A program made the translations under genes and the position numbers. A stretch of DNA of 21,321 nucleotides, taken from an uncultured Collinsella sp. (GTDB lineage: Bacteria; Actinomycetota; Coriobacteriia; Coriobacteriales; Coriobacteriaceae). Below the pieces are notes generated by a model. The model had not been told where the DNA came from, did no database searches, and was given only the letters and a program-made list of their open reading frames with translations. The DNA lies in NCBI GenBank assembly GCA_958407465.1, contig CATYIV010000035.1, positions 1-21,321 on the forward strand. Reading direction: 5' to 3'. This document shows positions 8,787 to 16,143 of the stretch, in pieces; the first letter of the stretch is position 1; each line of letters starts with the position of its first letter.

Positions 8787-9323
8787 GTGGGTATGACGGA
8801 CTCTTTTGAGCAGATTTCCGCACATAACGAGGAGCTGGCGCGTGATATTGTCGAGCGCGCGAGCGCTCGGGGCGTGACGGTTTCGACGGCTGAGTCGCTG
8901 ACGGCGGGTATGATCGCCTCGACGATTGCCGATATCCCGGGCGCCTCGGCGGTGCTGCGTGGCGGTGCGGTGACCTATTGCGATGAGATTAAGCATCGTG
9001 TTCTTGGTGTTGAGCAGGAGACGCTCGACCGCTATACCGCGGTGTCGCATCAGACCGCGCGCGAGATGGCGGTGGGTTCGCTGGAGCTGTACCAGAGCGA
9101 TATTGCAGTGAGCGCAACGGGTTATGCCGGCCCCGGCGGTGGCACTGAGGACGATCCGGCGGGCACTTTCTATATTGGCTGGGCGCATCGTTCCGCCGAT
9201 GGGGGCGTGCCGGTCGTGGACTCTGTGCGCTGCCACTATGAGGGCGACCGTTCGTGTGTTCGTGCCCATGCGGTCACGGAGGCATTGGGTCGCATTGCCC
9301 TTGTGCTCAACTCTATGGAATAG
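8787..9323 (+). CDS. pncC: Nicotinamide-nucleotide amidase (stand-alone CinA C-terminal domain)
   Basis: A protein of about 178 residues made only of the CinA C-terminal domain, which in characterised members deamidates nicotinamide mononucleotide for NAD recycling. Family motifs are TAESLTAGMIAS (from residue 34), GGAVTYCDEIKHRVLGV and SATGYAGPGGGTEDDPAGT. The N-terminal COG1058 domain of full-length CinA is absent. GTG 8787 and ATG 8793 are both possible starts; neither has a strong ribosome site. It follows pgsA by six bases and a terminator-like hairpin closes the unit. A cinA-recA neighbourhood is common in Gram-positive bacteria. Confidence 0.9.
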   Translation: MGMTDSFEQISAHNEELARDIVERASARGVTVSTAESLTAGMIASTIADIPGASAVLRGGAVTYCDEIKHRVLGVEQETLDRYTAVSHQTAREMAVGSLELYQSDIAVSATGYAGPGGGTEDDPAGTFYIGWAHRSADGGVPVVDSVRCHYEGDRSCVRAHAVTEALGRIALVLNSME

Positions 9324-9330
9324 ACGTGTT

Positions 9331-9354
9331 TTAAGGGGCCTCCGAGCCCCTTAA
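9331..9354 (+). terminator. Strong symmetric stem-loop after pncC
   Basis: TTAAGGGGC (9331-9339) and GCCCCTTAA (9346-9354) form a nine-bp perfect stem with loop CTCCGA. A/T-rich flanks occur on both sides, though the trailing T-run is weak (TTGTG). It separates the ftsK-pncC unit from the recA promoter region. Confidence 0.75.
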
Positions 9355-9429
9355 TTGTGGAGATAGGGACCTTAGGCTCATTTGGCGTTTGTGCTGGTTG
9401 TAGATGTATTTTTGCCTGCCTTGTTCATA

Positions 9430-9490
9430 TTTGGTCCTTTGTGGTCAAGCATTTGGTCAGTGTTTGGTCGGCGTTTGGTTGGGTTTTGGA
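9430..9490 (+). repeat. Helically phased TTTGGTC-like repeats upstream of recA
   Basis: TTTGGTC occurs at 9430, 9452 and 9463, with variants TGTGGTC (9440), TTTGGTT (9474) and TTTGGA (9485). The last four copies are spaced exactly 11 bp apart and the earlier steps are 10 and 12 bp. The array ends 31 bp before the recA -35. It is not coding and matches no site I recognise; a same-face protein-binding array is an inference. Confidence 0.7.
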
Positions 9491-9521
9491 AAGACCGCCT
9501 GCATATGATTGGCCTGAACGG

Positions 9522-9550
9522 TTGACCACGAACAGCCGTTCGTTTATTAT
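9522..9550 (+). promoter_or_regulatory. recA promoter
   Basis: The -35 TTGACC (9522-9527) and -10 TATTAT (9545-9550) are 17 bases apart, a near-consensus housekeeping promoter. Transcription should start near 9557, giving a leader of about 25 bases with AGGAGG before the ATG at 9581. Confidence 0.85.
9529..9542 (+). promoter_or_regulatory. LexA (SOS) box in the recA promoter spacer
   Basis: CGAACAGCCGTTCG is a perfect CGAAC-N4-GTTCG operator of the Gram-positive LexA type. It lies between the -35 and -10 elements, so bound LexA would block RNA polymerase directly. Confidence 0.93.
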
Positions 9551-9580
9551 CGATGCAGGTTGTTAAGAGGAGGGCTATTC

Positions 9581-10729
9581 ATGGCCAAGAATTCAGGTCC
9601 CGTACGTACCGTTCATGCTCGCACGACGGGTAAAGAGCGCGATGAGATGATCGCCACCACCAAGGCCGAGATCGAGAAGAAATTCGGCCAGGGTTCCATC
9701 ATGAGGTACGGCGACGGTGGTCCCGAGCTCGAGGTCGAGGCCATTCCCACGGGCGCCCTGGCCCTCGATGCCGCGCTGGGTATCGGCGGCGTGCCGCGCG
9801 GCCGTATCGTCGAGATTTACGGTCCTGAGTCCTCCGGTAAGACGACGCTTTCGCTCGAGATCCTGGCCGAGGCCCAGGCAATGGGTGGCGTTGTGGCATT
9901 TATCGATGCCGAGCACGCGCTTGATCCCACGTATGCCGCGCGCATCGGCGTGGATATCGACGAGGTGCTCATTTCCCAGCCCGATACGGGCGAGCAGGCG
10001 CTTGAGATTGTTGACATGCTCGTGCGTTCCGGCGCCATCGATGCCATCGTCGTCGACTCCGTCGCCGCGCTGACCCCGCGTGCCGAGATCGAGGGAGAAA
10101 TCGGCGATACTACGGTCGGTCTTCAGGCTCGCCTAATGAGTCAGGCGCTCCGCAAGCTCGCCGGCTCGCTGTCCAAGTCCAACACGACGTGCATCTTCAT
10201 TAACCAGCTGCGTGAGAAGATCGGCGTCATGTTCGGCAACCCCGAGACTACGACGGGCGGCCGCGCCCTTAAGTTCTTCTCTTCGGTGCGTATCGACATT
10301 CGCCGTATCGACAGCATTAAGCTTAAGGACGAGGTTATCGGTAACCGCGTGCGCGCCAAGGTCGTTAAGAACAAGGTGGCAGCTCCGTTCCGTTCTGCTG
10401 AGTTCGACATCATGTACGGTACGGGCATCTCTAAGGAGGGCTCAATTCTGGACATGGCTGTCGAGTGCGGCATCTGCAAGAAGATGGGCTCCTGGTTTGC
10501 CTATGGCGAGGACAAGCTTGGCAACGGTCGAGAGGCCGCCAAGGCTTTCCTGCGCGAACACCCCGATTGCGCCGACGAGATTGAGCATAAGGTCCGCCTT
10601 GCCTGCGGACTTGAGTTTGATGACGATGCTCCGTCCGAGGTCGAGCTGACCGATCAGCCTGCGCCTGAGGAGTTTGACGAGCTTTACGCCATCGATGGTT
10701 CCGCCATGCTCGATGATGACGACGAGTAG
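9581..10729 (+). CDS. recA: Recombinase RecA
   Basis: A 382-residue DNA strand-exchange ATPase and LexA co-protease. Walker A is GPESSGKTT (81-89); the [29 protein letters not shown] and [21 protein letters not shown] (L2 loop) segments are canonical. An N-terminal extension of about 17 residues and a long acidic tail (DDDDE end) are present. The ATG at 9581 is chosen because AAGAGGAGGG (9565-9574) precedes it by six bases; an in-frame TTG at 9560 lies upstream of that site and almost on the predicted transcript start. Expression should be SOS-inducible through the operator at 9529-9542. recX follows after 11 bases. Confidence 0.98.
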   Translation: MAKNSGPVRTVHARTTGKERDEMIATTKAEIEKKFGQGSIMRYGDGGPELEVEAIPTGALALDAALGIGGVPRGRIVEIYGPESSGKTTLSLEILAEAQAMGGVVAFIDAEHALDPTYAARIGVDIDEVLISQPDTGEQALEIVDMLVRSGAIDAIVVDSVAALTPRAEIEGEIGDTTVGLQARLMSQALRKLAGSLSKSNTTCIFINQLREKIGVMFGNPETTTGGRALKFFSSVRIDIRRIDSIKLKDEVIGNRVRAKVVKNKVAAPFRSAEFDIMYGTGISKEGSILDMAVECGICKKMGSWFAYGEDKLGNGREAAKAFLREHPDCADEIEHKVRLACGLEFDDDAPSEVELTDQPAPEEFDELYAIDGSAMLDDDDE

Positions 10730-10740
10730 CGGTTACGCTC

Positions 10741-11433
10741 ATGTCGTATACGGTGACCGAGGCCACGGCCTTCTTTCCCGATAAGAAGGCGGCTTCCTCG
10801 TTCTCGAGCGGGTATGCGTCCAAAAAGCCTTGCGCACATATCGATTGTGAGCTTGAGGGCGGTTTTGAGCGGTCCATTTGGATTCCCGTGCGGGTCGCGC
10901 GGCTGTATGTCAAAAACCGCCCCGATCTTCCCTGTGATTGGGACAACTTTCGTGAGGCGGTGCAGCTCATCGAGGGTAAATGTGCACTTACCATGGTGAC
11001 CGAGATGCTATCGCGCCGCGACCATGCGACGGGTGAGGTCCGTGACAAGCTGGCTCGCTACGGCTTTCACCAGCCCGCGATCGATTTCGCCGTCGAGCGC
11101 GCCACAGAGTATCACTTTTTAGACGAGAACCGCTTTTGCTCGTACTTTATCGAGGAGCTCAAGCGGCGCGGTTGGGGACAGCGCAAAATCGAGACCGAGC
11201 TCAAGCGCCGTCATGTCGTGCTCGATGACATTCCCGGTTATCCCGAGGATTATTTTGCCGTCGAAGACGATTTGGCGCGTGCGTCAGCCCTGCTCGCCAA
11301 GCGGCGTGTTCCAGAGACGCGCGGATTCGAAAAACTGGTTCGGTTTTTGATGGGCAAGGGCTTCTCGTATCACATCGCCGCCGATGCCGTTAAGGCACGT
11401 CTCGATGCCGAACGCGAGAAATGTGCGGTTTAG
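10741..11433 (+). CDS. recX: Regulatory protein RecX
   Basis: A 230-residue protein of the RecX family, which binds RecA filaments and modulates their activity. Helical-repeat signatures include MVTEMLSRRDHATGEVRDKL, FLDENRFCSYFIEELKRRGWG and VRFLMGKGFSYHIAADAV, with the conserved LKRRGWGxxKIxxELKRR segment at about 140-158. The first 80 residues are family-variable. No good ribosome site precedes the ATG and only 11 bases separate it from recA, so translation probably depends on ribosomes finishing recA. It shares the SOS-controlled recA promoter. Confidence 0.9.
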   Translation: MSYTVTEATAFFPDKKAASSFSSGYASKKPCAHIDCELEGGFERSIWIPVRVARLYVKNRPDLPCDWDNFREAVQLIEGKCALTMVTEMLSRRDHATGEVRDKLARYGFHQPAIDFAVERATEYHFLDENRFCSYFIEELKRRGWGQRKIETELKRRHVVLDDIPGYPEDYFAVEDDLARASALLAKRRVPETRGFEKLVRFLMGKGFSYHIAADAVKARLDAEREKCAV

Positions 11434-11447
11434 GCGTATGCGCTTTG

Positions 11448-11497
11448 TGGCCCTGCCGTTCACCGCGTTTTAGCCGCCGTGCCGGGGCCATTTATTT
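11448..11497 (+). terminator. Likely terminator of recA-recX
   Basis: TGGCCCTG (11448-11455) pairs with CGGGGCCA (11483-11490), with one G-T pair, and is followed at once by TTTATTT. The 27-base loop is long but the T-rich tail is good. The tail overlaps the -35 of the next promoter. Confidence 0.5.
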
Positions 11498-11524
11498 GAC
11501 AGTTGTTGTGGTTCAACGTACGAT
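11496..11524 (+). promoter_or_regulatory. rny promoter
   Basis: TTGACA (11496-11501), a 17-base spacer and TACGAT (11519-11524) form a near-consensus housekeeping promoter. The transcript would begin near 11531, leaving a leader of about 160 bases before rny. The octamer GTACGATA recurs upstream of spoVS. Confidence 0.8.
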
Positions 11525-11553
11525 AAACACTGTCATTTGCTTTGTGATATGTG

Positions 11554-11655
11554 CTCATCTGTGATGAGTTTGTTTATATGTTTATCTGTATCCGACCCGC
11601 ATAAGCTGCGCCCATATTACTCAAATGTCGCGAGCCGTTCGTAAGGACGGTTCGC
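11554..11655 (+). promoter_or_regulatory. Structured rny leader with two hairpins
   Basis: CTCATC (11554-11559) and GATGAG (11563-11568) form a short hairpin followed by TTTGTTTAT. GCGAGCCGT (11630-11638) and ACGGTTCGC (11647-11655) form a nine-bp stem with one G-T pair and loop TCGTAAGG, followed by TTTGTTGTG. Either could act as an attenuator or nuclease-sensitive element; no known riboswitch is recognised. Confidence 0.5.
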
Positions 11656-11690
11656 TTTGTTGTGTAACGAATCCATAAAAAGGAGTGAGC

Positions 11691-13241
11691 ATGCCTATCA
11701 TCGCAGCGCTCGTTGGCATCGTTTTGGGTGCCATCGCCGCCATTGCCTACATGCGCACCGCCAAGCAGGGTAGTCTTCACGAGGCCGACGAAAAGATTCA
11801 GTCGGCACACGCGCAGGCTGAGTCCCTGATCGGTGATGCTAAGCGTCAGGCCGAGACCCTCAAAAAAGAGGCTCTGCTCGAGGCTAAAGAGGAGATCATC
11901 AAGAACAAGCAGGCCGCCGAGGCCGAGGACAAGCAGCGTAAGAGCGAGATTCGTACGCTCGAGAACCGTGTGATGCAGCGCGAGGAGTCCCTCGATCGCC
12001 GAAACGACGCTCTCGACAAGCGTGAGCACCAGCTGTCCAGCCAGGCCGGTCAGGTCGAGAAACGCTCCCGCGAGCTTGAGGAGCTCTGCGCCAAGCAGAC
12101 CTCCGAGCTCGAGCGTATCGCCGACCTGACCCGCGAGGATGCCCACAAGGAGCTCCTCGATAAGGTTCGCGGCGAGGTCACCCACGAGGCCGCCACGATC
12201 ATTCGCGAGTCCGAGCAGCAGGTTCGCGCCGAGTGCCACAAGACCGCCCAGGAGATTCTGTCCCTGGCGATTCAGCGCTGCGCTGCCGACCACACAGCCG
12301 AGGTCACCGTTACCTCCGTGCACATTCCCTCTGATGACCTCAAGGGCCGTATCATCGGTCGCGAGGGTCGCAACATCCGGACCTTCGAGCAGGTTTCCGG
12401 CGTCAACCTCGTGATTGACGACACGCCCGAGACCGTCGTTCTTTCGAGCTTCGACCCGGTCCGTCGTGAGACCGCCCGTGTTGCCCTCGAGAACCTCATC
12501 GCCGACGGCCGCATTCACCCCGCCCGCATCGAGGAGATGTATCACAAGGCTGCCGACCTGGTTCAGCAGCGCGTGCGCGAGGCTGGCGAGCAGGCTGCCT
12601 TCGATACCGGCATTCACGACCTGCACCCCGAGATCGTCAAGACCCTTGGTGCCCTGCGCTACCGTACCTCGTTTGGTCAGAACGTGCTTCAGCACTCCCT
12701 CGAAGTCTCTGACCTGTGCGGCGTGATGGCTTCCGAGCTTGGCCTGGACGTTGTGACCGCCAAGCGCGCCGGCCTGCTGCACGACCTGGGCAAGGCAATT
12801 GACCACGACGTCGAGGGTCCGCATGCCGTCATCGGCGCCGAGCTTGCCCGCCGTTATGGCGAGAAGCCCGTTATCGTTCATGCTATCGAGGCTCACCATG
12901 CCGATGTCGACCCTAACACGGTGCTCGATGTCCTGGTACAGGCCGCTGATGCTGTCTCTGCTTCTCGCCCCGGTGCCCGTCGCGAGTCTGCCGAGAACTA
13001 CATCAAGCGTCTCGAGAAGCTCGAGGAGATCGCCAACTCCCATGAAGGCGTCGAGCGTACCTATGCCATGCAGGCTGGTCGCGAGGTACACGTCATGGTT
13101 CAGCCGGACAAGATCTCCGATGCCCAGTCCACGGTCCTGGCTCACGATATCGCCCATCAGATCGAGGAAGAGATGGAGTATCCCGGTCAGGTGCGCGTCG
13201 TCGTGATTCGCGAGAGCCGCGCTGTCGATATCGCTAAATAA
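11691..13241 (+). CDS. rny: Ribonuclease Y
   Basis: A 516-residue membrane-anchored endoribonuclease that starts bulk mRNA decay in many Gram-positives. The order is an N-terminal membrane helix (about residues 3-21), a long charged coiled coil (about 30-190), a KH domain with GRIIGREG (219-226), and an HD phosphohydrolase domain with catalytic His364-Asp365 ([13 protein letters not shown]). Length matches the family. The start is ATG 11691, five bases after AGGAG (11681-11685); an in-frame GTG at 11685 overlaps that ribosome site and is unlikely. The next gene begins one base after the TAA, so the two are probably translationally coupled. RNase J is encoded earlier in the window. Confidence 0.97.
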   Translation: MPIIAALVGIVLGAIAAIAYMRTAKQGSLHEADEKIQSAHAQAESLIGDAKRQAETLKKEALLEAKEEIIKNKQAAEAEDKQRKSEIRTLENRVMQREESLDRRNDALDKREHQLSSQAGQVEKRSRELEELCAKQTSELERIADLTREDAHKELLDKVRGEVTHEAATIIRESEQQVRAECHKTAQEILSLAIQRCAADHTAEVTVTSVHIPSDDLKGRIIGREGRNIRTFEQVSGVNLVIDDTPETVVLSSFDPVRRETARVALENLIADGRIHPARIEEMYHKAADLVQQRVREAGEQAAFDTGIHDLHPEIVKTLGALRYRTSFGQNVLQHSLEVSDLCGVMASELGLDVVTAKRAGLLHDLGKAIDHDVEGPHAVIGAELARRYGEKPVIVHAIEAHHADVDPNTVLDVLVQAADAVSASRPGARRESAENYIKRLEKLEEIANSHEGVERTYAMQAGREVHVMVQPDKISDAQSTVLAHDIAHQIEEEMEYPGQVRVVVIRESRAVDIAK

Positions 13242-13242
13242 C

Positions 13243-14328
13243 ATGAGCGACGCGAACGAGCTCATCTCATTTATCGCGTCGATGTCGGGGGAGGGCAACC
13301 TTCGCGTCGAGGAGAACCTTGGCGAGGGGTATGTCCGCCTCCGCGTTTCGGAGGCCGAGCGGCGCCAGGCAAAGCACGACATTCAGCATGTCGAGGATAT
13401 CGTCATCGAAATGCTCCGTAATGCTCGCGATGCTGGTGCCGACAAGGTCTATCTCGCCACGACCAAGGAAGATGGCGTCCGCACGCTTGTCTTTCTGGAT
13501 AACGGTTCGGGCGTTCCACAGGATATGCAAGAGCGAATCTTCGATGCCCGCGTTACCTCCAAGCTCGAGAGCATGAAGATGGACCGTTGGGGCGTTCACG
13601 GTCGTGGCATGGCATTGTTTTCGATCAAGCAGAACACTGACGAGGCCCGTGTGGTCACGTCTGGTGTCGACCTTGGCTCGGCCTTTAAGGTGAGCGTTGC
13701 GGCCGACCGCCTCAGTGAGCGTGCCGATCAGTCCAGCTGGCCCCAGGCCGTCAGGGATGAGGACGGACGTTATGTCTGTGCTCGCGGCCCGCATAATATT
13801 ATTCGCGCTGCTTGTGAGTTTGCGCTCGAGGAGTTGTGTGGTTGCGATGTCTATCTTGGTTCTCCGTCTGAGATTGCCGCGACCCTTTATGCTCAGGCGT
13901 CAAGTCGGCTCGATACGTCGCGTCTCCTGTTCATTGATGACGAGAGTGAGCTTCCGGTTGTCGATCGTTTAGGCCTTGCCTCTGATGCCGAGGACTTTAT
14001 CCGTATCTGTTCGGGTTTGGGTCTTGAGATGTCCGAGCGCACTGCTCATCGCATTTTGGCAGGGCAGATTAAGCCCGTTCGCGGTGTGACCGCGCGTCTG
14101 CTGCGCGAGCGTGATTCGTCCTCGCATGCGCCGGCTCCTGTCGATCTTGCGAAGGATCGTCGCGGGCTACGTATTGCCAAGGATGACATGGCACAGTTTT
14201 CGCGTGCTGTGGAGCGTGACTTTAATGACCTTGCCGCCCGGTACTATCTCAACCTTTGTGGCGACCCAAAGATTCGTGTTTCGCGTGATCGAATCACTGT
14301 GACCTTCGATCTTGCCAAAGAGGAATAG
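13243..14328 (+). CDS. Uncharacterised GHKL (HATPase) ATP-binding protein, MutL-like motifs
   Basis: A 361-residue protein with a GHKL ATPase domain in its first half. The N-box is E56-M-L-R-N60-A-R-D-A, the G1 box is DNGSG (86-90), and GVHGRGMALFSI (117-128) forms the lid/G2 region. The RVTSK (103-107) plus GxxGRGMA arrangement resembles the ATSK...GFRGEALASI order of MutL, but no MutL transducer or endonuclease motif is evident. There is no histidine-kinase phospho-acceptor region. The second half (about 160-361) is unfamiliar, with ARGPHNIIRAACEFALEE and CDVYLGSPSEIAATLY near its start. The ATG lies one base after rny without a ribosome site, so re-initiation is likely. It occupies the position of ymdB in the Bacillus rny-ymdB-spoVS cluster. 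ATP binding is well supported; function is unknown. Confidence 0.9.
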   Translation: MSDANELISFIASMSGEGNLRVEENLGEGYVRLRVSEAERRQAKHDIQHVEDIVIEMLRNARDAGADKVYLATTKEDGVRTLVFLDNGSGVPQDMQERIFDARVTSKLESMKMDRWGVHGRGMALFSIKQNTDEARVVTSGVDLGSAFKVSVAADRLSERADQSSWPQAVRDEDGRYVCARGPHNIIRAACEFALEELCGCDVYLGSPSEIAATLYAQASSRLDTSRLLFIDDESELPVVDRLGLASDAEDFIRICSGLGLEMSERTAHRILAGQIKPVRGVTARLLRERDSSSHAPAPVDLAKDRRGLRIAKDDMAQFSRAVERDFNDLAARYYLNLCGDPKIRVSRDRITVTFDLAKEE

Positions 14329-14334
14329 TGCCTT

Positions 14335-14357
14335 TACCGAGTCCACTCGGTACGATA
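14335..14357 (+). promoter_or_regulatory. 18-bp perfect palindrome overlapping a possible spoVS -10
   Basis: TACCGAGT (14335-14342) and ACTCGGTA (14345-14352) are perfect inverted copies around CC. The right arm runs into TACGAT (14351-14356), the same hexamer as the rny -10, within the shared octamer GTACGATA. No good -35 sits upstream. It looks like a dimeric regulator site and probable promoter for spoVS; the regulator is unknown. Confidence 0.55.
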
Positions 14358-14402
14358 CAGTTATTGCAGTTAAAACGTACTTTTAAACGCAGGAGTTTCT
14401 TC

Positions 14403-14720
14403 ATGGATTGCCTGAAGGTATCAAGCAAATCATCGCCCGCGTCCGTTGCCGGCGCCATCGCCGGCATGGTCAAGGATGGTGTACCCGTCAACATCCAGTG
14501 TGTCGGCGCTGGTGCTGTCAACCAGGCCATTAAGGCCGTGGCTATCGCGCGCGGTTTTTTGATTCCAACCGGTTTTGATATTTCCTGCGCGCCCGTGTTC
14601 TCCGACATCCTCATTAACGGGGAGTCGCGCACGGCCATTCGCCTTTCTATCTACGTTCACCAGATCAATCGAGCTGCTATGGATAACGTCGTCATGGATG
14701 ATGTTAAGCCTGTGGCATAG
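14403..14720 (+). CDS. spoVS: Stage V sporulation protein S-family protein (Alba-like)
   Basis: A 105-residue SpoVS-family protein, a small Alba-like fold implicated in nucleic-acid binding. MDCLKVSSKSSPASVAGAIAGM, the IQCVGAGAVNQAIKAVAIARGF core and INGESRTAIRLSIY match the family closely. The Bacillus protein has 86 residues; here about 19 extra residues follow (YVHQINRAAMDNVVMDDVKP). ATG 14403 is chosen because AGGAG (14391-14395) lies seven bases upstream; an in-frame GTG at 14328 would add an unconserved leader across the palindrome. SpoVS is named for sporulation but is widespread in non-sporulating bacteria, so its presence does not imply spores. Confidence 0.93.
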   Translation: MDCLKVSSKSSPASVAGAIAGMVKDGVPVNIQCVGAGAVNQAIKAVAIARGFLIPTGFDISCAPVFSDILINGESRTAIRLSIYVHQINRAAMDNVVMDDVKPVA

Positions 14721-14740
14721 CTTCTGCTTGCCTCGATTCG

Positions 14741-14748
14741 CCCCCCCC
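14741..14748 (+). repeat. Eight-C homopolymer between spoVS and miaB
   Basis: A run of eight C residues lies 25 bases before the miaB start. Runs of this length are prone to slippage and sequencing error; here it is non-coding. Confidence 0.9.
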
Positions 14749-14772
14749 TCTCCATCGTTAGGACTTATGCAC

Positions 14773-16143
14773 ATGGACCAGCGTTCCGTACGCGATATTC
14801 TTGCCGGTAAAACCTACTTTATCCGCACCTTTGGCTGCCAGATGAATCAGCACGACTCCGAGCGCGTGAGCGGTCTGCTCGATTCGTATGGTTGCCTCAT
14901 GGCGCTCGATCCCGAGCATGCCGATATTGTTGTCTTCATGACATGCTGCGTGCGCGAGGCCGCCGATACTCGCCTGTACGGCCAGTGCAATTCCTGTAAA
15001 AGCCTGCCGCCTTCGCCTTCGGGCAAGCGTGTGGTTGCCGTTGGTGGTTGCATCGCGCAGCGCGATGGCGAGGGCCTGCTCACCAACGTCGATAACGTCA
15101 ATGTCATCTTTGGTACGCATTCCATCGCACATGTGGCAGAGCTCATTGCCGAGGCGTTCCTTGATGGCAAGCGTCATATCCGCACCAATGAGCATGAGGA
15201 TACGGATGCCATGAGCATGCCGTGGCATCGCGAGACCCAGTATCACGCCTGGGTGCCCATTATGACGGGCTGCAATAATTTCTGTACCTATTGCATCGTG
15301 CCGTACGTGCGCGGTCGCGAAAAGAGCCGCCCCTTCGAGGAAATTGTCGACGAGGTGACCGGTTTGGTGCGCCAGGGCGTGCGCGAGATTACGCTGCTGG
15401 GCCAAAACGTTAACTCATATGGTCGCGATCTGTTTGGCAAGCCGCGTTTTGCCGATCTGCTGCGTGCCGTGGGTGATACGGGTGTGGAGCGCATCTTCTT
15501 TACCTCTTCTCATCCTAAGGATCTGCTGCCCGAGACCATCGACGCCATGGCCGAGACGCCCGCCGTCATGCCGCAGCTTCACTTGGCCGTTCAGTCGGGC
15601 TCCACGCGTATCCTCAAAGAGATGAATCGCCGTTATACACGCGAGGACTATCTGGGCCTGGTCGATCGCATTCGCAACCGCATGCCCGATATCGCGCTCT
15701 CGACCGATATTATCGTTGGCTTCCCGGGCGAGACTGAAGAGGACTTTGAGCAGACGCTCTCACTTGCCGAGACGGTCCGCTATGCTCAGGCCTATACCTT
15801 CATCTATTCCAAGCGCGCCGGTACCCCGGCCGCAGAGATTGACGATCCTACGCCGCATGAGGTTATTCTCGAGCGTTTCAACCGCCTGGTTAAGGTTATC
15901 GAGACTACGGCACACGAGTATAACCAGGGTGAGCTTCATACTGTGGTGCCGGCGCTCATTGAGGGAACGAGTAAAAAGAACGACGCGGTCCTGCTGGGCA
16001 AGAGTCCCAAGAATCAGACCGTGCATGCGCCTATCCCCGAGGGTTACAGCATCGATCAGCTTGTTGGCAAGATCGTTGATGTTGACGTTGACGTTGCCAA
16101 GACCTGGTATTTGTCCGGCTCCGTTGTGGGCGAGCCGCGCTAA
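14773..16143 (+). CDS. miaB: tRNA-2-methylthio-N6-isopentenyladenosine synthase MiaB
   Basis: A 456-residue radical-SAM methylthiotransferase that adds a 2-methylthio group to i6A37 in tRNAs reading UNN codons. UPF0004 cysteines are Cys22 (TFGCQMNQHDSE), Cys58 (MTCCVREAAD) and Cys93 (GGCIAQRDG). The radical-SAM motif GCNNFCTYC places cysteines at 167, 171 and 174, followed by VPYVRGREKSR, which is typical of MiaB rather than RimO. A TRAM domain closes the protein. ATG 14773 is preferred because AGGA (14760-14763) is nine bases upstream; ATG 14767 is also possible, only three bases from AGGA. Its TAA overlaps the miaA ATG, coupling it to the gene for the preceding step. Confidence 0.96.
   Translation: MDQRSVRDILAGKTYFIRTFGCQMNQHDSERVSGLLDSYGCLMALDPEHADIVVFMTCCVREAADTRLYGQCNSCKSLPPSPSGKRVVAVGGCIAQRDGEGLLTNVDNVNVIFGTHSIAHVAELIAEAFLDGKRHIRTNEHEDTDAMSMPWHRETQYHAWVPIMTGCNNFCTYCIVPYVRGREKSRPFEEIVDEVTGLVRQGVREITLLGQNVNSYGRDLFGKPRFADLLRAVGDTGVERIFFTSSHPKDLLPETIDAMAETPAVMPQLHLAVQSGSTRILKEMNRRYTREDYLGLVDRIRNRMPDIALSTDIIVGFPGETEEDFEQTLSLAETVRYAQAYTFIYSKRAGTPAAEIDDPTPHEVILERFNRLVKVIETTAHEYNQGELHTVVPALIEGTSKKNDAVLLGKSPKNQTVHAPIPEGYSIDQLVGKIVDVDVDVAKTWYLSGSVVGEPR

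Noticed and set aside
8777..8787. CTAGG-T-CCTAG palindrome at the pgsA/pncC junction
   Set aside because: Eleven bases with a one-base centre at a stop/start junction is too short to separate from chance.
9357..9566. 69-codon plus-strand open frame before recA
   Set aside because: It runs across the phased repeats, the recA promoter and the SOS box, has no ribosome site and no recognisable protein content.
9560..9580. Upstream TTG start for recA
   Set aside because: It lies before the AGGAGG ribosome site and nearly at the predicted transcript start; ATG 9581 is well placed.
11574..13382. 602-codon minus-strand open frame opposite rny
   Set aside because: Antisense of the RNase Y coiled coil and HD domains; Leu/Gly/Val-rich shadow with no domain.
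14575..14772. Longer miaB frame beginning inside spoVS
   Set aside because: It would overlap the conserved spoVS coding region; MiaB similarity begins only after 14773.
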